DNA of 64,000 bases from an uncultured Serinicoccus sp. (GCF_947500995.1 NZ_CANMUA010000009.1:159506-223505), one strand, 5' to 3'; shown: positions 1 through 10,574, numbered from the stretch's first letter. Notes: generated by a model not told the origin, from the sequence alone. Numbers and translations: made by a program.

Positions 1-776
1 ATGATCTCCATCGCGGCGGGCACGATCCCTGCGGCGATGATCGCGCTGGTCGCCGCTCCCGCCTCGTCGGTGCTGGCGAAACCGGCCAGGCAGGTGCGGA
101 CCTCCTCGGGCAGCCGGGTCAGTCGGAGGGTGGCCCGGGTCGCGACGCCGAGCGTCCCCTCGCTGCCGACGAAGGCGCCGAGCAGGTCGTAGCCCGGGGG
201 GTCCGGGGCCTCGGTGCCGAGGGTGACCTGCTCGCCGTCGGGGGTGACCACCTCGAGGGAGAGCACGTGCCCGGCGGTGAAGCCGTACTTGAGACAGTGC
301 GCGCCGCCGGAGTTCTCCGCGACGTTGCCGCCGACGGAGCAGATCTGCTGGCTGCTGGGATCGGGCGCGAAGTAGTAGCCGTGGGGGTGCGCGGCCTTGC
401 TCACGGCGAGGTTGACGACGCCGGGGTCCACCACGGCGCGCTGGTCCTGGGCGCGCACCTCGTGCAGCGTGCGCAGCCGGCTGGTGACGACCAGGACGCC
501 GTCCGCGTGGGGCAGCGCACCTCCCGACAGGCCGGTGCCGGAGCCCCGGGCGACGAAGGGGACGTGGTGGCGCGCGCAGGAGCGGAGGACCTGCGCGACG
601 TGGTCCGCGCTCTCCACCAGGACCACCAGCGCGGGTCGGACGCGGTAGGCCGCCAGCCCGTCGCAGGCATACGTCTCGCGCTCGGCGGGGTCGGTGACCA
701 GGACATGGTCGGGCAGGAGGCCACGCAGCTCCTGCAGGAGTGCGGGGATCCCCGTCCGTGCGTCCGTCTGCGTCAT
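1..776 (-). CDS. FAD-linked oxidase, glycolate oxidase GlcD-type (3' end outside window)
   Basis: This gene starts at the ATG at 776 and runs leftwards off the window, so only about the first 258 residues are present. The translation contains the PCMH-type FAD-binding signature (ARGSGTGLSGG near residue 80, then SVGGNVAENSGG and FVGSEGTLGV), typical of GlcD and D-lactate dehydrogenases that oxidise 2-hydroxyacids with FAD. A strong GAGGAGG Shine-Dalgarno sits 7 nt before the ATG. It lies just downstream of malate synthase on the same strand, about 55 bp away. That fits a glycolate-to-glyoxylate-to-malate route, but the substrate is inferred only from this pairing. D-lactate is the main alternative. 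Confidence 0.85.
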   Translation of the reverse strand, partial: MTQTDARTGIPALLQELRGLLPDHVLVTDPAERETYACDGLAAYRVRPALVVLVESADHVAQVLRSCARHHVPFVARGSGTGLSGGALPHADGVLVVTSRLRTLHEVRAQDQRAVVDPGVVNLAVSKAAHPHGYYFAPDPSSQQICSVGGNVAENSGGAHCLKYGFTAGHVLSLEVVTPDGEQVTLGTEAPDPPGYDLLGAFVGSEGTLGVATRATLRLTRLPEEVRTCLAGFASTDEAGAATSAIIAAGIVPAAMEI

Positions 777-831
777 CGCCTGCCTCCTCGGTGCACCCTC
801 GGCCCAGCGTAGGTCACCGTCGCCGGTCGGC

Positions 832-2448
832 TCAGGGCATCGTCTCGTAGGCCGGGACGGTGAGGAAGTCGACGAAGTCGTCAGCGACGGCCACCTGGAG
901 GAAGAGGTCGGTGGCCGCGCGGTCCTCCGACCCCTGGCCGGGCAGGTCGGCGAGCACCTCGTCCGTGAGCCGGCGGACGAGCTCGCGCGTCACCGTCTCG
1001 CCGGTATCCGCCAGCGTGACCCCCTGGTGGAGCCACTGCCAGACCTGGCTGCGGCTGATCTCGGCGGTCGCGGCGTCCTCCATGAGGTGGTGGATGCCGA
1101 CGGCGCCTCGGCCGGTCAGCCAGGCGGAGAGGTACCGGATGCCCACCTCGATGTTGGCGCGCAGCCCTCGCTCGGTGACCTCACCGGGGGTGGCGGAGAC
1201 GGCCAGCAGGTCGGCGGGACGGACCTGGACGTCCTCGCGGGTGCGGTCGAGCTGGTGCGGCCGGTCGCCCAGGACGCGGTCGAAGACCTCCCGGCAGGTG
1301 GGCACCATGCCGGGGTGCGCCACCCAGGAGCCGTCGAACCCGTCGTCGGCCTCGCGCTGCTTGTCGGCGGTGACCTTCTGGAAGGCCGCGGCGTTGACCT
1401 CCTCGTCCTTCGACGGGATGAAGGCCGCCATGCCCCCGATGGCGTGGGCACCGCGCCGGTGACAGGTCCTCACCAGCAGCTCGGTGTAGGCGCGCATGAA
1501 CGGCGCCGTCATCGTCACGGCGGCCCGGTCGGGGAGCACGAAGTCCGCACCGCGGGTGCGGTAGGTCTTGATGACGCTGAAGAGATAGTCCCAGCGGCCG
1601 GCGTTGAGCCCGGCAGAGTGCTCGCGCAGCTCCCAGAGGATCTCCTCCATCTGGAAGGCCGCCGGGAAGGTCTCGATCAGGCAGGTGGCGCGGATCGTGC
1701 CGCGAGGCAGTCCGAGCGCCTCCTGCGCCAGGACGAAGGCGTCGTTCCACAGCCGGGCCTCGAGGTGGTGCTCCATCTTGGGCAGGTACAGGTAGGGGCC
1801 CTTGCCGGCGTCGAGCTGGGCCCGAGCGCTCGCGCACATGAAGAGGGCGAAGTCCACCAGGCCGCCGGCGACCCGCTGCCCGTCGACGGTGACGTGCTTC
1901 TCGTCCAGGTGCCAGCCCCGCGGCCGCATGACGATCGTCGGCAGACGGCCCTGGTCGGTGGTGGTCAGGGCGTACTCCTTGCCCTCGGGGGAGGTGTAGG
2001 TGATGGTGCCCAGGATCGCGTCGCGCAGGTTGATCTGGCCCTCGACGACGTTCTCCCACAACGGGGTGTTCGCATCCTCCTGGTCGGCCAGCCACACCCG
2101 GGCGCCGGAGTTCATCGCGTTGATCGTCATCTTGCGGTCGGTCGGTCCGGTCATCTCGACCCGCCGGTCCTCCAGCCCCGGTGCCGGGTCAGCGACCACC
2201 CAGGTGGGGTCGGCGCGCACGTGCTCGGTCTCGGGGAGGAGGTCGAGGTCCTCCCCGGCGGAGACCCGCGCGACCACCTCCGCGCGGGCGGTGAGGCGCT
2301 GTCGGCGACGCGGCTCCAGCTCCCGGTGCAGGGTGGCGACCAGCTCGAGCGCCGACCGGCTGAGGATCTGCTCGTAGCCGGGGCGGACGGCGCCGGTGAC
2401 CTGGACGCCGTCCGGCAGATCCAGGACGGGGGTGGGTGGGGTCGTCAT
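832..2448 (-). CDS. aceB: Malate synthase A
   Basis: 538-residue malate synthase, which condenses glyoxylate and acetyl-CoA to malate in the cytosol. Family hallmarks include a TGPTDRKMTINAMNSGA block near residue 100, WLADQEDANTP soon after, the metal/glyoxylate-site RGWH and the late GVGIHH-like segment GRGAVGIHHLMEDAATAEISR. The length matches the A isoform rather than the roughly 720-residue GlcB type. I chose the ATG at 2448 over the GTG at 2454 because GGAGG sits 5 nt before it, and the GTG would overlap that site. The upstream region carries an IclR-like palindrome. The next gene downstream is a glycolate-oxidase-type flavoprotein, so both likely serve growth on glycolate, acetate or allantoin-type carbon. 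Confidence 0.93.
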   Translation of the reverse strand: MTTPPTPVLDLPDGVQVTGAVRPGYEQILSRSALELVATLHRELEPRRRQRLTARAEVVARVSAGEDLDLLPETEHVRADPTWVVADPAPGLEDRRVEMTGPTDRKMTINAMNSGARVWLADQEDANTPLWENVVEGQINLRDAILGTITYTSPEGKEYALTTTDQGRLPTIVMRPRGWHLDEKHVTVDGQRVAGGLVDFALFMCASARAQLDAGKGPYLYLPKMEHHLEARLWNDAFVLAQEALGLPRGTIRATCLIETFPAAFQMEEILWELREHSAGLNAGRWDYLFSVIKTYRTRGADFVLPDRAAVTMTAPFMRAYTELLVRTCHRRGAHAIGGMAAFIPSKDEEVNAAAFQKVTADKQREADDGFDGSWVAHPGMVPTCREVFDRVLGDRPHQLDRTREDVQVRPADLLAVSATPGEVTERGLRANIEVGIRYLSAWLTGRGAVGIHHLMEDAATAEISRSQVWQWLHQGVTLADTGETVTRELVRRLTDEVLADLPGQGSEDRAATDLFLQVAVADDFVDFLTVPAYETMP

Positions 2449-2462
2449 GAGCACCTCCGGCT

Positions 2463-2479
2463 ATTCCACACAATGGAAT
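2463..2479. promoter_or_regulatory. IclR-like operator upstream of malate synthase
   Basis: ATTCCA-5 nt-TGGAAT is a perfect inverted repeat 15 nt upstream of the malate synthase start. A weaker repeat (TTCGC-3 nt-GTGAA) follows at about 2484-2497. TTCCA/TGGAA half-sites are typical of IclR-family regulators of glyoxylate genes. No regulator gene is in the window, so the assignment is by motif and position only. Confidence 0.45.
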
Positions 2480-2602
2480 GATGAGTTCGCTGAGTGAAAC
2501 GATGGTAGCCGCGGACGACGTCGACGTCCACCTCCGCCGCCGCCTCCGACCTCGGCCGGCGGACCCGTGGCACGAGCGATGGCGCAGGCCCGGACGGCTG
2601 GC

Positions 2603-2608
2603 TAGGCT
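2603..2608 (+). promoter_or_regulatory. -10 box TAGGCT, leaderless start of GNAT gene
   Basis: TAGGCT ends 6 nt before the GTG start at 2615 and there is no Shine-Dalgarno. Transcription would begin at or next to the start codon, giving a leaderless mRNA. Confidence 0.5.
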
Positions 2609-2614
2609 GGCGGC

Positions 2615-3043
2615 GTGGCCGGCCACGAGATCCTCATCAGCGCTGATGACCGCCCGGGTCGCGAGGAGCTGCTCGGGCTCTACGACGCCGTGGGCTGGTC
2701 CTCCTACACGACCGACCCCGAGACCCTCGAGGCCGCGGTCGCCGGGTCGTCCCGGGTCGTCACGGCCCGCTACGGCGAGGACCTGCTCGGCCTCGCGCGG
2801 GTCATCTCCGACGGGGCGACCATCGCCTACCTCCAGGACGTCCTCGTCCGCCCCGAGCTGCAACGCGAGGGGGTGGGGCGCGCCCTCGTGGTCGCAGCCC
2901 TGGAGCCCTTCGCCCGGTGCCGCCAGAAGGTCCTGCTCACCGAGGACGAACCGGGGCAGCGTGCCTTCTACGAGTCGCTCGGGTGGACCGAGATCCGGGA
3001 CCACGAGGACGGGCGGCTGCGCGCCTTCGTCCAGCTACGGTGA
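2615..3043 (+). CDS. GNAT family N-acetyltransferase
   Basis: 142-residue single-domain protein. Acetyl-CoA-binding motif A is visible as VLVRPELQREGVGRALV (about residues 76-92), matching the R/Q-x-x-G-x-G/A signature. The C-terminal motif FYESLGW is the usual GNAT end piece. The acceptor substrate cannot be told. The GTG start at 2615 is supported by a -10 box TAGGCT six bases upstream. It stands alone between the malate synthase operator and the CRP-like box of the next gene, divergent from malate synthase. Confidence 0.85.
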   Translation: MAGHEILISADDRPGREELLGLYDAVGWSSYTTDPETLEAAVAGSSRVVTARYGEDLLGLARVISDGATIAYLQDVLVRPELQREGVGRALVVAALEPFARCRQKVLLTEDEPGQRAFYESLGWTEIRDHEDGRLRAFVQLR

Positions 3044-3047
3044 CCGT

Positions 3048-3067
3048 GGTGTGACCTAGATCACACC
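3048..3067. promoter_or_regulatory. CRP/GlxR-type operator
   Basis: GGTGTGACCTAGATCACACC is an almost perfect 20-bp palindrome. It contains TGTGA-6 nt-TCACA with a central TA, which is the cAMP receptor protein consensus and in particular the actinobacterial GlxR form. It ends 33 nt before the start of the molybdopterin oxidoreductase gene, where a bound regulator would block or overlap the promoter. Confidence 0.7.
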
Positions 3068-3075
3068 ATCCGGAA

Positions 3076-3098
3076 CCAGGGTCCGAGCCGAACCCTGG
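3076..3098 (+). promoter_or_regulatory. Hairpin abutting the start codon of the molybdopterin oxidoreductase
   Basis: CCAGGGT-9 nt-ACCCTGG forms a 7-bp stem ending 2 nt before the ATG at 3101. No other ribosome-binding site is visible, so the hairpin may control translation start, or the transcript may begin inside it. There is no T-run, so it is not a normal terminator. Confidence 0.35.
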
Positions 3099-3100
3099 GC

Positions 3101-4624
3101 ATGACGACGACATCCCCTTCGCGAGGCCAGCGTGTGGCCGGAGCCGGCTCCGGACTGCTCGCCGGCGGCGCCGGGGTGCTCGCCGGGGAGGGGCTGGCTC
3201 AGCTCCTGGACGTGACCGGACCGGTCGTGGCGGTGGGCAACCGCGCGGTCGACCTCACCCCCCGCCCGCTCAAGGAGTGGGCCATCAGCACCTTCGGCCA
3301 GGCCGACAAGGCCGTCCTGCTGGGCGGGGTGCTGGTGACGCTGGTCGGGCTGCTCCTCGCCCTCGGGTGGGTCGGCGTGCGGCGCCGTGCGACCGCCCTC
3401 GTCGGCACTGCTCTCCTGGTCTTCCTGGCCGGGGTGGCGATGGTGCTCGACCCCGCGCAGGGCGGTGGTGCTCCGGCCGTCGCGGCCTCCGTTGCGGGGA
3501 TGCTGCTGGTCGGGGTCGGTGGCCTCGCGTGGCTGCTCTCGGCGCTGCCGGCGCGGTCCGGGCAGGGGTCGGGGCTGGACCGGCGCCGTTTCCTCGTCGC
3601 CACGTCCAGCGTCGCCGCCCTGGGGGCGGCGGGCGGCGCCACCCGCAGCTTCGGAGGCGCGACCGGCAGTGGCGAGGTCGACCTCCCGGCGCCCGCCATG
3701 GCTGCCGAGCCGGTGCCGGACGGGGTCAGCTTCGACGTCGACGGACTCACGCCCCACGTCACGCCTACCCCTGACTTCTACCGGGTGGACACCGCCCTGC
3801 AGGTGCCGGCGGTGGACGCCGGGTCCCACGTGCTGCGGATCACCGGCATGGTGGACCGTCCGCTGGAGCTGACCCTCGAGGACCTGCTCGCCAGGGACCT
3901 CGTGGAACGTCGGATCACCCTCACCTGCGTGAGCAACGAGGTGGGCGGCGACCTGCTCGGGACCGCCACCTGGCTCGGTGTCCCGGTGCGCGAGCTGCTC
4001 GCCGAGGCAGGGGTGCAGGACGGTGCGGACGCCGTGCGCTCCGTCAGCGTCGACGGCTACACGGCCGGGACACCGCTCGGGGTGCTCACCGACGAGCGCG
4101 AGGCGCTGCTCGCCGTCGGGATGAACGGCGGCCCGCTGCCGGCCGAGCACGGCCACCCCCTGCGCATGGTCACCCCCGGGCTGTACGGCTACGTGTCGGC
4201 CACCAAGTGGCTGACCGAGCTCGAGGTCACGCGGTTCGCGGACTTCACCGCCTACTGGACCGACCGCGGGTATGCCGCGAAGGCCCCCATCAAGCTCTCC
4301 TCCCGCATCGACGTGCCGGGCTCGTTCGCCCAGCTCGAGGCCGGTGACGTGACCGTGGCCGGTGTCGCCTGGGCGCAGACCGTCGGCATCGAGCGCGTGC
4401 AGGTGCGCGCCGACGAGGGGGAGTGGCAGGACGCCGAGCTCGGCGTCGAGGACTCCGACCAGACCTGGCGCGCCTGGCGCTGGACCTGGTCGGCGGAGCC
4501 GGGCTCGCACCGGCTCGAGGTCCGCGCGACCGACCGCGCGGGCCAGACCCAGACCTCCCGGCGGGAGCCCATCGCTCCTGACGGGTCCACCGGGTGGCAC
4601 AACGTGACGGTCTCCGTCTCCTGA
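3101..4624 (+). CDS. Membrane-anchored molybdopterin-dependent oxidoreductase (sulfite oxidase family)
   Basis: 507 residues. The first 150 residues hold about four hydrophobic segments. They are followed by a short RRRFL stretch at 161-165 and a hydrophobic run that looks like a twin-arginine export signal placed after the membrane bundle. The rest is a sulfite-oxidase-type molybdopterin domain, with [13 protein letters not shown] at about 272-284 supplying the molybdenum-ligand Cys276. A C-terminal Mo-co dimerisation beta domain follows. The catalytic domain is therefore expected outside the membrane. The substrate is not evident; sulfite or a sulfoxide are family options. A CRP/GlxR box lies just upstream, and a fasciclin lipoprotein gene follows 28 bp later, a likely co-transcribed partner. 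Confidence 0.85.
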   Translation: MTTTSPSRGQRVAGAGSGLLAGGAGVLAGEGLAQLLDVTGPVVAVGNRAVDLTPRPLKEWAISTFGQADKAVLLGGVLVTLVGLLLALGWVGVRRRATALVGTALLVFLAGVAMVLDPAQGGGAPAVAASVAGMLLVGVGGLAWLLSALPARSGQGSGLDRRRFLVATSSVAALGAAGGATRSFGGATGSGEVDLPAPAMAAEPVPDGVSFDVDGLTPHVTPTPDFYRVDTALQVPAVDAGSHVLRITGMVDRPLELTLEDLLARDLVERRITLTCVSNEVGGDLLGTATWLGVPVRELLAEAGVQDGADAVRSVSVDGYTAGTPLGVLTDEREALLAVGMNGGPLPAEHGHPLRMVTPGLYGYVSATKWLTELEVTRFADFTAYWTDRGYAAKAPIKLSSRIDVPGSFAQLEAGDVTVAGVAWAQTVGIERVQVRADEGEWQDAELGVEDSDQTWRAWRWTWSAEPGSHRLEVRATDRAGQTQTSRREPIAPDGSTGWHNVTVSVS

Positions 4625-4652
4625 GCCGCCCGACCCGATCAGAAAGGAATGC

Positions 4653-5396
4653 ATGATGCGTATCTCCAAGGGAATCCTGGCCGTCTCGATGGCCTCCGCG
4701 CTCGCCCTGTCCGCCTGTGGCGGCGAGGGTGACGACATGGCCGCCGAGGGCGGCAGCTCGGCCGAGCAGTCGACCGAGGACACGGCCTCCGAGGACATGG
4801 AGTCCGAGGACATGGCCTCTGAGGACATGGAGTCCGAGGACGACATGGCCGACGACGAGATGGAGACCGAGGAGGACATGGCCGGCGGCGAGATGGACCC
4901 CGCGGCCAACCTCGTGGGCCCGGGCTGCGCCGACTACGCGGAGCAGGTGCCGGACGGCGACGGCTCGGTCGAGGGCATGGCCCAGGACCCGGTCGCCGTC
5001 GCCGCGGGCAACAACCCGCTGCTCACCCAGCTGACCGCCGCCGTCTCCGGCGGGGTCAACCCGGACGTCGACCTCGTCGACACCCTCAACGGCGACGAGT
5101 TCACCGTCTTCGCCCCGGTCGACGAGGCCTTCGAGGCCATCGACCAGGAGACCATGTCCACGCTGCAGGAGGACGCCGACCTGCTCAGCTCGATCCTCAC
5201 CTACCACGTCGTGCCGGGTCAGCTGACGCCGGACGAGGTCGTGAGCGAGCAGACCACGGTCCAGGGCGAGACCCTCGAGGTCACCGGCTCCGGTGACGAG
5301 CTCATGGTCAACGACGCCTCGGTGATCTGCGGCGGCGTCCAGACCGCCAACGCCACCGTCTACCTCATCGACGGCGTGCTGATGCCGCAGGGCTGA
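4653..5396 (+). CDS. Fasciclin-domain lipoprotein
   Basis: 247 residues. An N-terminal signal peptide ends in the lipobox LSAC, with Cys22 the expected lipidation site, so the protein should be tethered to the outer face of the membrane. Residues about 25-80 are a low-complexity acidic linker built on repeats of S/A-E-D-M. A single fasciclin (FAS1, MPT70/83-like) domain follows, with [11 protein letters not shown] near residue 150 and YHVVPGQL near 185. FAS1 domains mediate adhesion, but the ligand here is unknown. An AAAGGAAT ribosome-binding site precedes two adjacent ATG codons, and I kept the first. It follows the molybdopterin oxidoreductase, and a GC-rich hairpin sits just after the stop. 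Confidence 0.88.
   Translation: MMRISKGILAVSMASALALSACGGEGDDMAAEGGSSAEQSTEDTASEDMESEDMASEDMESEDDMADDEMETEEDMAGGEMDPAANLVGPGCADYAEQVPDGDGSVEGMAQDPVAVAAGNNPLLTQLTAAVSGGVNPDVDLVDTLNGDEFTVFAPVDEAFEAIDQETMSTLQEDADLLSSILTYHVVPGQLTPDEVVSEQTTVQGETLEVTGSGDELMVNDASVICGGVQTANATVYLIDGVLMPQG
4791..4841 (+). repeat. 15-bp tandem repeat inside the fasciclin lipoprotein linker
   Basis: About 3.4 copies of a GAGGACATGGAGTCC-type unit (two exact copies, one variant, one partial) encode the Glu-Asp-Met-Glu-Ser repeats of the acidic linker. The unit is a multiple of three, so copy changes would alter linker length without a frameshift. Confidence 0.8.
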
Positions 5397-5407
5397 CCTG
5401 CGGACCG

Positions 5408-5432
5408 CCCCCCGGCCCGAGACACCGGGGGG
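5408..5432 (+). terminator. GC-rich hairpin after the fasciclin gene
   Basis: CCCCCCGG and CCGGGGGG form an 8-bp stem with a 9-nt loop starting 12 nt after the stop codon. There is no T-tract, as is common for actinobacterial terminators. Confidence 0.5.
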
Positions 5433-5576
5433 TGACCATCACGGACCTGCTCGCGCCCTTCCTTCCGGGGGACGCGGGCAGGTCCGTGCCCGTGCGGCCG
5501 GCGTGCCGTGCCCGCGCGGCTGACGTGGGAGACTGGCCCTCAGACCACCGTCCGACCACCCTGCCCCTTCTGCGAG

Positions 5577-7447
<1,871 letters not shown>

Positions 7448-7451
<4 letters not shown>

Positions 7452-8167
7452 GCGAGCCGGACGCCCTGCGTCACCCCGCGCGGACGCGCTCGTTCACCCG
7501 TCGCGGCGGGCGCATGCTCAAGCAGTCCCACCAGGACGCCTGGGAGCGGTATGCCGAGACGCTGGTCCTCGACGTCCCGCGCCCCCGTGGCGCCGACGGC
7601 TCGACGGGGGTGGACCCGGCATACCGGATCGATCCCGGCGAGGTGTTCGGCCGCAGCGCCCCGCTGGTCGTCGAGATCGGCTCCGGCTCCGGCGACGCGC
7701 TGGTGCACGCCGCGACGCGACGACCGGACTGGGACTTCCTGGCCCTGGAGGTGTGGCGTCCGGGCATCGGGCACGCGATGGCCAAGATGGGCGGGCCGCT
7801 GCCCAACGTCCGGTTCCTCGAGGCCGACGCCGCCCTGGCCCTGCAGAGCCTGCTCCCGCCGGGCAGCGCCCACGAGGTGTGGACCTTCTTCCCCGACCCG
7901 TGGCCCAAGCAGCGGCACCACAAGCGCCGCCTGGTCTCCCCGGACTTCGCCTCCACGGTGGCCGGCCTGGTGCCCTCCGGGGGGCTCTGGCGGCTGGCCA
8001 CCGACTGGGGCGCCTATGCGCGCCACATGCGGCAGGTGCTGGACGGGCATCCGGACTGGGGGCTGGCCTCCACCGGGAGGGCGCCGCTGCGGCCGGTGAC
8101 GCGCTTCGAGCGGCGCGGGACCGAGGCCGGGCGGGAGATCGTGGACCTGGCCTACCGGCGCGCCTGA
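7448..8167 (+). CDS. trmB: tRNA (guanine-N7-)-methyltransferase
   Basis: 239 residues. It makes m7G46 in tRNA using S-adenosylmethionine. The SAM-binding motif [11 protein letters not shown] is near residue 74, and the diagnostic TrmB block [17 protein letters not shown] near residue 148 holds the catalytic Asp. The GTG start overlaps the lepA stop (GTGA), giving the usual length. The next gene, ppk2, converges on it only 6 bp away. The context is plain housekeeping, with no sign of transfer. Confidence 0.95.
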
Positions 8168-8173
8168 GCCGCC

Positions 8174-9064
8174 TCAGTCGCCGGCGCTGTCCTTGGCCCG
8201 CTTCACGAGCCGGGGGTCGGGGCGCAGCACCACGTCGTGGTCCTTGCCCTCGTACTCGAACTGCGACAGGAAGTGGCGCATCGCGTTGATGCGCGCGCGC
8301 TTCTTGTCGTTGCTCTTGATGGTCACCCAGGGCGCCCAGTCCGAGTCGGTCCGCCGGAACATCTCCTCCTTGGCGCCCGTGTAGTCCTCCCAGCGGTCCA
8401 GGCTCTCCAGGTCCATGGGTGAGAGCTTCCACTGCCGCACCGGGTCCAGCTGGCGGATGGCGAACCGGGTGCGCTGCTCGGTCTGGGTCACCGAGAACCA
8501 GAACTTCGTGATCGACACCCCGGCGTCGACGAGCATCTGCTCGAACAGCGGCGCCTGGATCATGAACCGGTCGTACTCCGCCTGGGAGCAGAAGCCCATG
8601 ACCCGCTCCACCCCGGCGCGGTTGTACCAGGAGCGGTCGAAGAGCACCAGCTCCCCGGAGGTCGGCAGGTGCTGGATGTAGCGCTGGAAGTACCACTGCC
8701 CGGCCTCGACCTCGGTGGGCTTGTTGAGGGCCACGACGCGCGCGCCGCGCGGGTTGAGGTGCTCGGTGAAGCGCTTGATGGCCCCACCCTTGCCGGCGGC
8801 GTCGCGCCCCTCGAAGACGAGGACGTGCCGGCTGCCGTTGTCCTTGGCCCAGTACTGGAACTTCAGCAGCTCCACCTGCAGCAGCCACTTCTCGACCTCG
8901 TAGTAGTCCCGGGTCATCCGCTCGCTGTAGGGGTAGTCCTCGCGCCAGGTGTCGACGGCACTGCCGTCGGGCGTGATGAGATCAGGGTCGGAGCCCTGGT
9001 CGTCGCGGACGGTGTAGCCCTGGTCGCGCAGACTGTCGATGTATTCACGAAGCCGCTGCTGCAC
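8174..9064 (-). CDS. ppk2: Polyphosphate kinase 2
   Basis: 296 residues, matching one-domain class I PPK2 enzymes that transfer phosphate between polyphosphate and nucleoside diphosphates. The Walker A motif GRDAAGKGG lies at 86-94 and the Walker B/lid motif DRSWYNR at 143-149, followed by a basic lid region. Nucleotide preference (GDP or ADP) cannot be read off. The GTG start at 9064 is preceded by TAGGGT at -7 rather than a Shine-Dalgarno, so the message is probably leaderless. Confidence 0.93.
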   Translation of the reverse strand: MQQRLREYIDSLRDQGYTVRDDQGSDPDLITPDGSAVDTWREDYPYSERMTRDYYEVEKWLLQVELLKFQYWAKDNGSRHVLVFEGRDAAGKGGAIKRFTEHLNPRGARVVALNKPTEVEAGQWYFQRYIQHLPTSGELVLFDRSWYNRAGVERVMGFCSQAEYDRFMIQAPLFEQMLVDAGVSITKFWFSVTQTEQRTRFAIRQLDPVRQWKLSPMDLESLDRWEDYTGAKEEMFRRTDSDWAPWVTIKSNDKKRARINAMRHFLSQFEYEGKDHDVVLRPDPRLVKRAKDSAGD

Positions 9065-9071
9065 ACCGCCG

Positions 9072-9077
9072 ACCCTA
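9072..9077 (-). promoter_or_regulatory. -10 box TAGGGT of ppk2
   Basis: TAGGGT (read on the minus strand) ends 7 nt before the GTG start of ppk2, with no ribosome-binding site between. This is the recurring leaderless arrangement of this window. Confidence 0.45.
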
Positions 9078-9137
9078 GCGCGCCGGGGAGCGAGGAGGAG
9101 GTCGGACCGGCGGTGCGCCGCGGGTCGGGCGGGGTGA

Positions 9138-9143
9138 AAGACT
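9138..9143 (+). promoter_or_regulatory. -10 box AAGACT of hemW
   Basis: AAGACT ends 6 nt before the hemW ATG. The GGAGG in between is only 1 nt from the ATG, too close to act as a Shine-Dalgarno. The same ACTGG-GGT-ATGCC context recurs before recO and znuA. Confidence 0.4.
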
Positions 9144-9149
9144 GGAGGT

Positions 9150-10370
9150 ATGCCCTCGAGCTTCCCCCCGGGCGACCCCGCGCCCCCGGACGGCTCGCTC
9201 CCGGCGTCCGCGCTGCAGGGTATGCCGCAGCGCCCGTTCTCGGTCTACCTGCACGTCCCCTTCTGCCGGGTCCGGTGCGGCTACTGCGACTTCAACACCT
9301 ACACCCTGCCCGAGCTGGACGACGACGGCGCCCCGCAGGGCTACCTCGCCTCCGCCCACGCCGAGATCGAGCTGGCGGCCCGGGTGCTGCGGCCGGCCGA
9401 CCCACCGCCGGTCTCGACGGTCTTCGTCGGCGGCGGCACCCCGACGTTGCTGCCCGCGACGGACCTGGGCTCGCTCGTGGCCGCGGTGCGGGAGCGCTGG
9501 GGGCTGGCGCCCGACGCCGAGGTGACCACCGAGGCCAACCCCGACACCATCACCCCGGCCGTCGCCGAGCAGCTGGCGGGGGCGGGTTTCACCCGGGTCA
9601 GCGTGGGGATGCAGTCCTCGGTGCCGCACGTGCTGCGCACCCTCGACCGGACCCACGACCCGGCCGGTGTGGCGGGCGCCGTGCAGGCCCTGCGGGACGC
9701 GGGCCTGCAGGTGAGCCTCGACCTCATCTACGGCACACCGGGCGAGAGCCTCGCGGACTGGCGGGCCAGCCTGGACGCCGCGGTGGCGCTCGGCCCCGAC
9801 CACGTGTCGGCCTACGCGCTGGTGGTGGAGCCGGGGACGCGGCTGCACGGACAGGTGCGTCGCGGCGAGGTGCCGGCCCCCGAGGACGACGACGAGGCGG
9901 ACAAGTACGAGCTGGCCGAGGAGGTGCTCGGGGACGCGGGTTACCGCTGGTACGAGATCTCCAACTGGGCGCGGAGCCCGGAGCACCGGTGTCGGCACAA
10001 CCTCGCCTACTGGCAGGGCGCCGACTGGTGGGGGGTGGGGCCCGGGGCGCACAGCCACGTCGGTGGCGTGCGCTGGTGGAACGTCAAGCACCCGCGCGCC
10101 TACGCCGACCGGCTCGGGCAGGGGCTGAGCCCGGCGCACGCGCGCGAGGTCCTCGGCCCCGAGGAGCGCCACGACGAGCGGGTCCTGCTCGGCGTCCGGC
10201 TGGGGGACGGGCTGCCGGTCGAGGACCTCCGGCCGGACGGTCGACGAGCGGTGGCGGGTCTGGTCGCCGACGGGCTGCTGGAGGGCCGGGCCGCGGTCCG
10301 CGCCCACGCCGTGCTGACGCTGCGCGGCCGCCTGCTGGCGGACACCGTCGTGCACCGGCTGCTGGTCTGA
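9150..10370 (+). CDS. hemW: Radical SAM heme chaperone HemW
   Basis: 406 residues. The radical-SAM cluster motif CRVRCGYC gives Cys39, Cys43 and Cys46. VFVGGGTPT and VSVGMQS follow, and a HemW C-terminal domain ends the protein. It has the HemW 'CxxxCxxC' form, and members of this family are heme-trafficking proteins rather than coproporphyrinogen oxidases, for which they were formerly named. The ATG at 9150 lies six bases after a -10-like AAGACT, so a leaderless message is likely. The gene is followed by an unusual structured intergenic region. Confidence 0.92.
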   Translation: MPSSFPPGDPAPPDGSLPASALQGMPQRPFSVYLHVPFCRVRCGYCDFNTYTLPELDDDGAPQGYLASAHAEIELAARVLRPADPPPVSTVFVGGGTPTLLPATDLGSLVAAVRERWGLAPDAEVTTEANPDTITPAVAEQLAGAGFTRVSVGMQSSVPHVLRTLDRTHDPAGVAGAVQALRDAGLQVSLDLIYGTPGESLADWRASLDAAVALGPDHVSAYALVVEPGTRLHGQVRRGEVPAPEDDDEADKYELAEEVLGDAGYRWYEISNWARSPEHRCRHNLAYWQGADWWGVGPGAHSHVGGVRWWNVKHPRAYADRLGQGLSPAHAREVLGPEERHDERVLLGVRLGDGLPVEDLRPDGRRAVAGLVADGLLEGRAAVRAHAVLTLRGRLLADTVVHRLLV

Positions 10371-10503
10371 GCCCCGCACCGCTCGCCCCGGGTTCACCGA
10401 CACGCCACACCGGGTCCGCCGGCCCGTCGGGCGGGGGCGCCAGAATGACGACAGACCCTGCGGGGTATGAGCCTGCAGGGCCTGAGACCCGGACGAGAAG
10501 ATG

Positions 10504-10542
10504 TGGCCCGGTCGGCGAAGTATGAGTTCGCCCACCGGGCCA
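10504..10542 (+). repeat. Long imperfect hairpin with GTATGAG loop
   Basis: TGGCCCGGT-C-GGCGAA, a 7-nt GTATGAG loop, TTCGCC-C-ACCGGGCCA: 15 base pairs with one C-C mismatch. A smaller hairpin at 10457-10481 also shows a TATGAG in its loop. The function is unknown; it could be an RNA element or a protein-binding palindrome. Confidence 0.6.
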
Positions 10543-10574
10543 CGACCCGGGGTGATGTCACCGGGCGGTGCGCA

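Noticed and set aside
694..2481. 595-codon plus-strand open frame opposite malate synthase
   Set aside because: Arises because the GC-rich third positions of the real minus-strand gene suppress stop codons; its translation has no family features, while the minus strand reads as a clear malate synthase.
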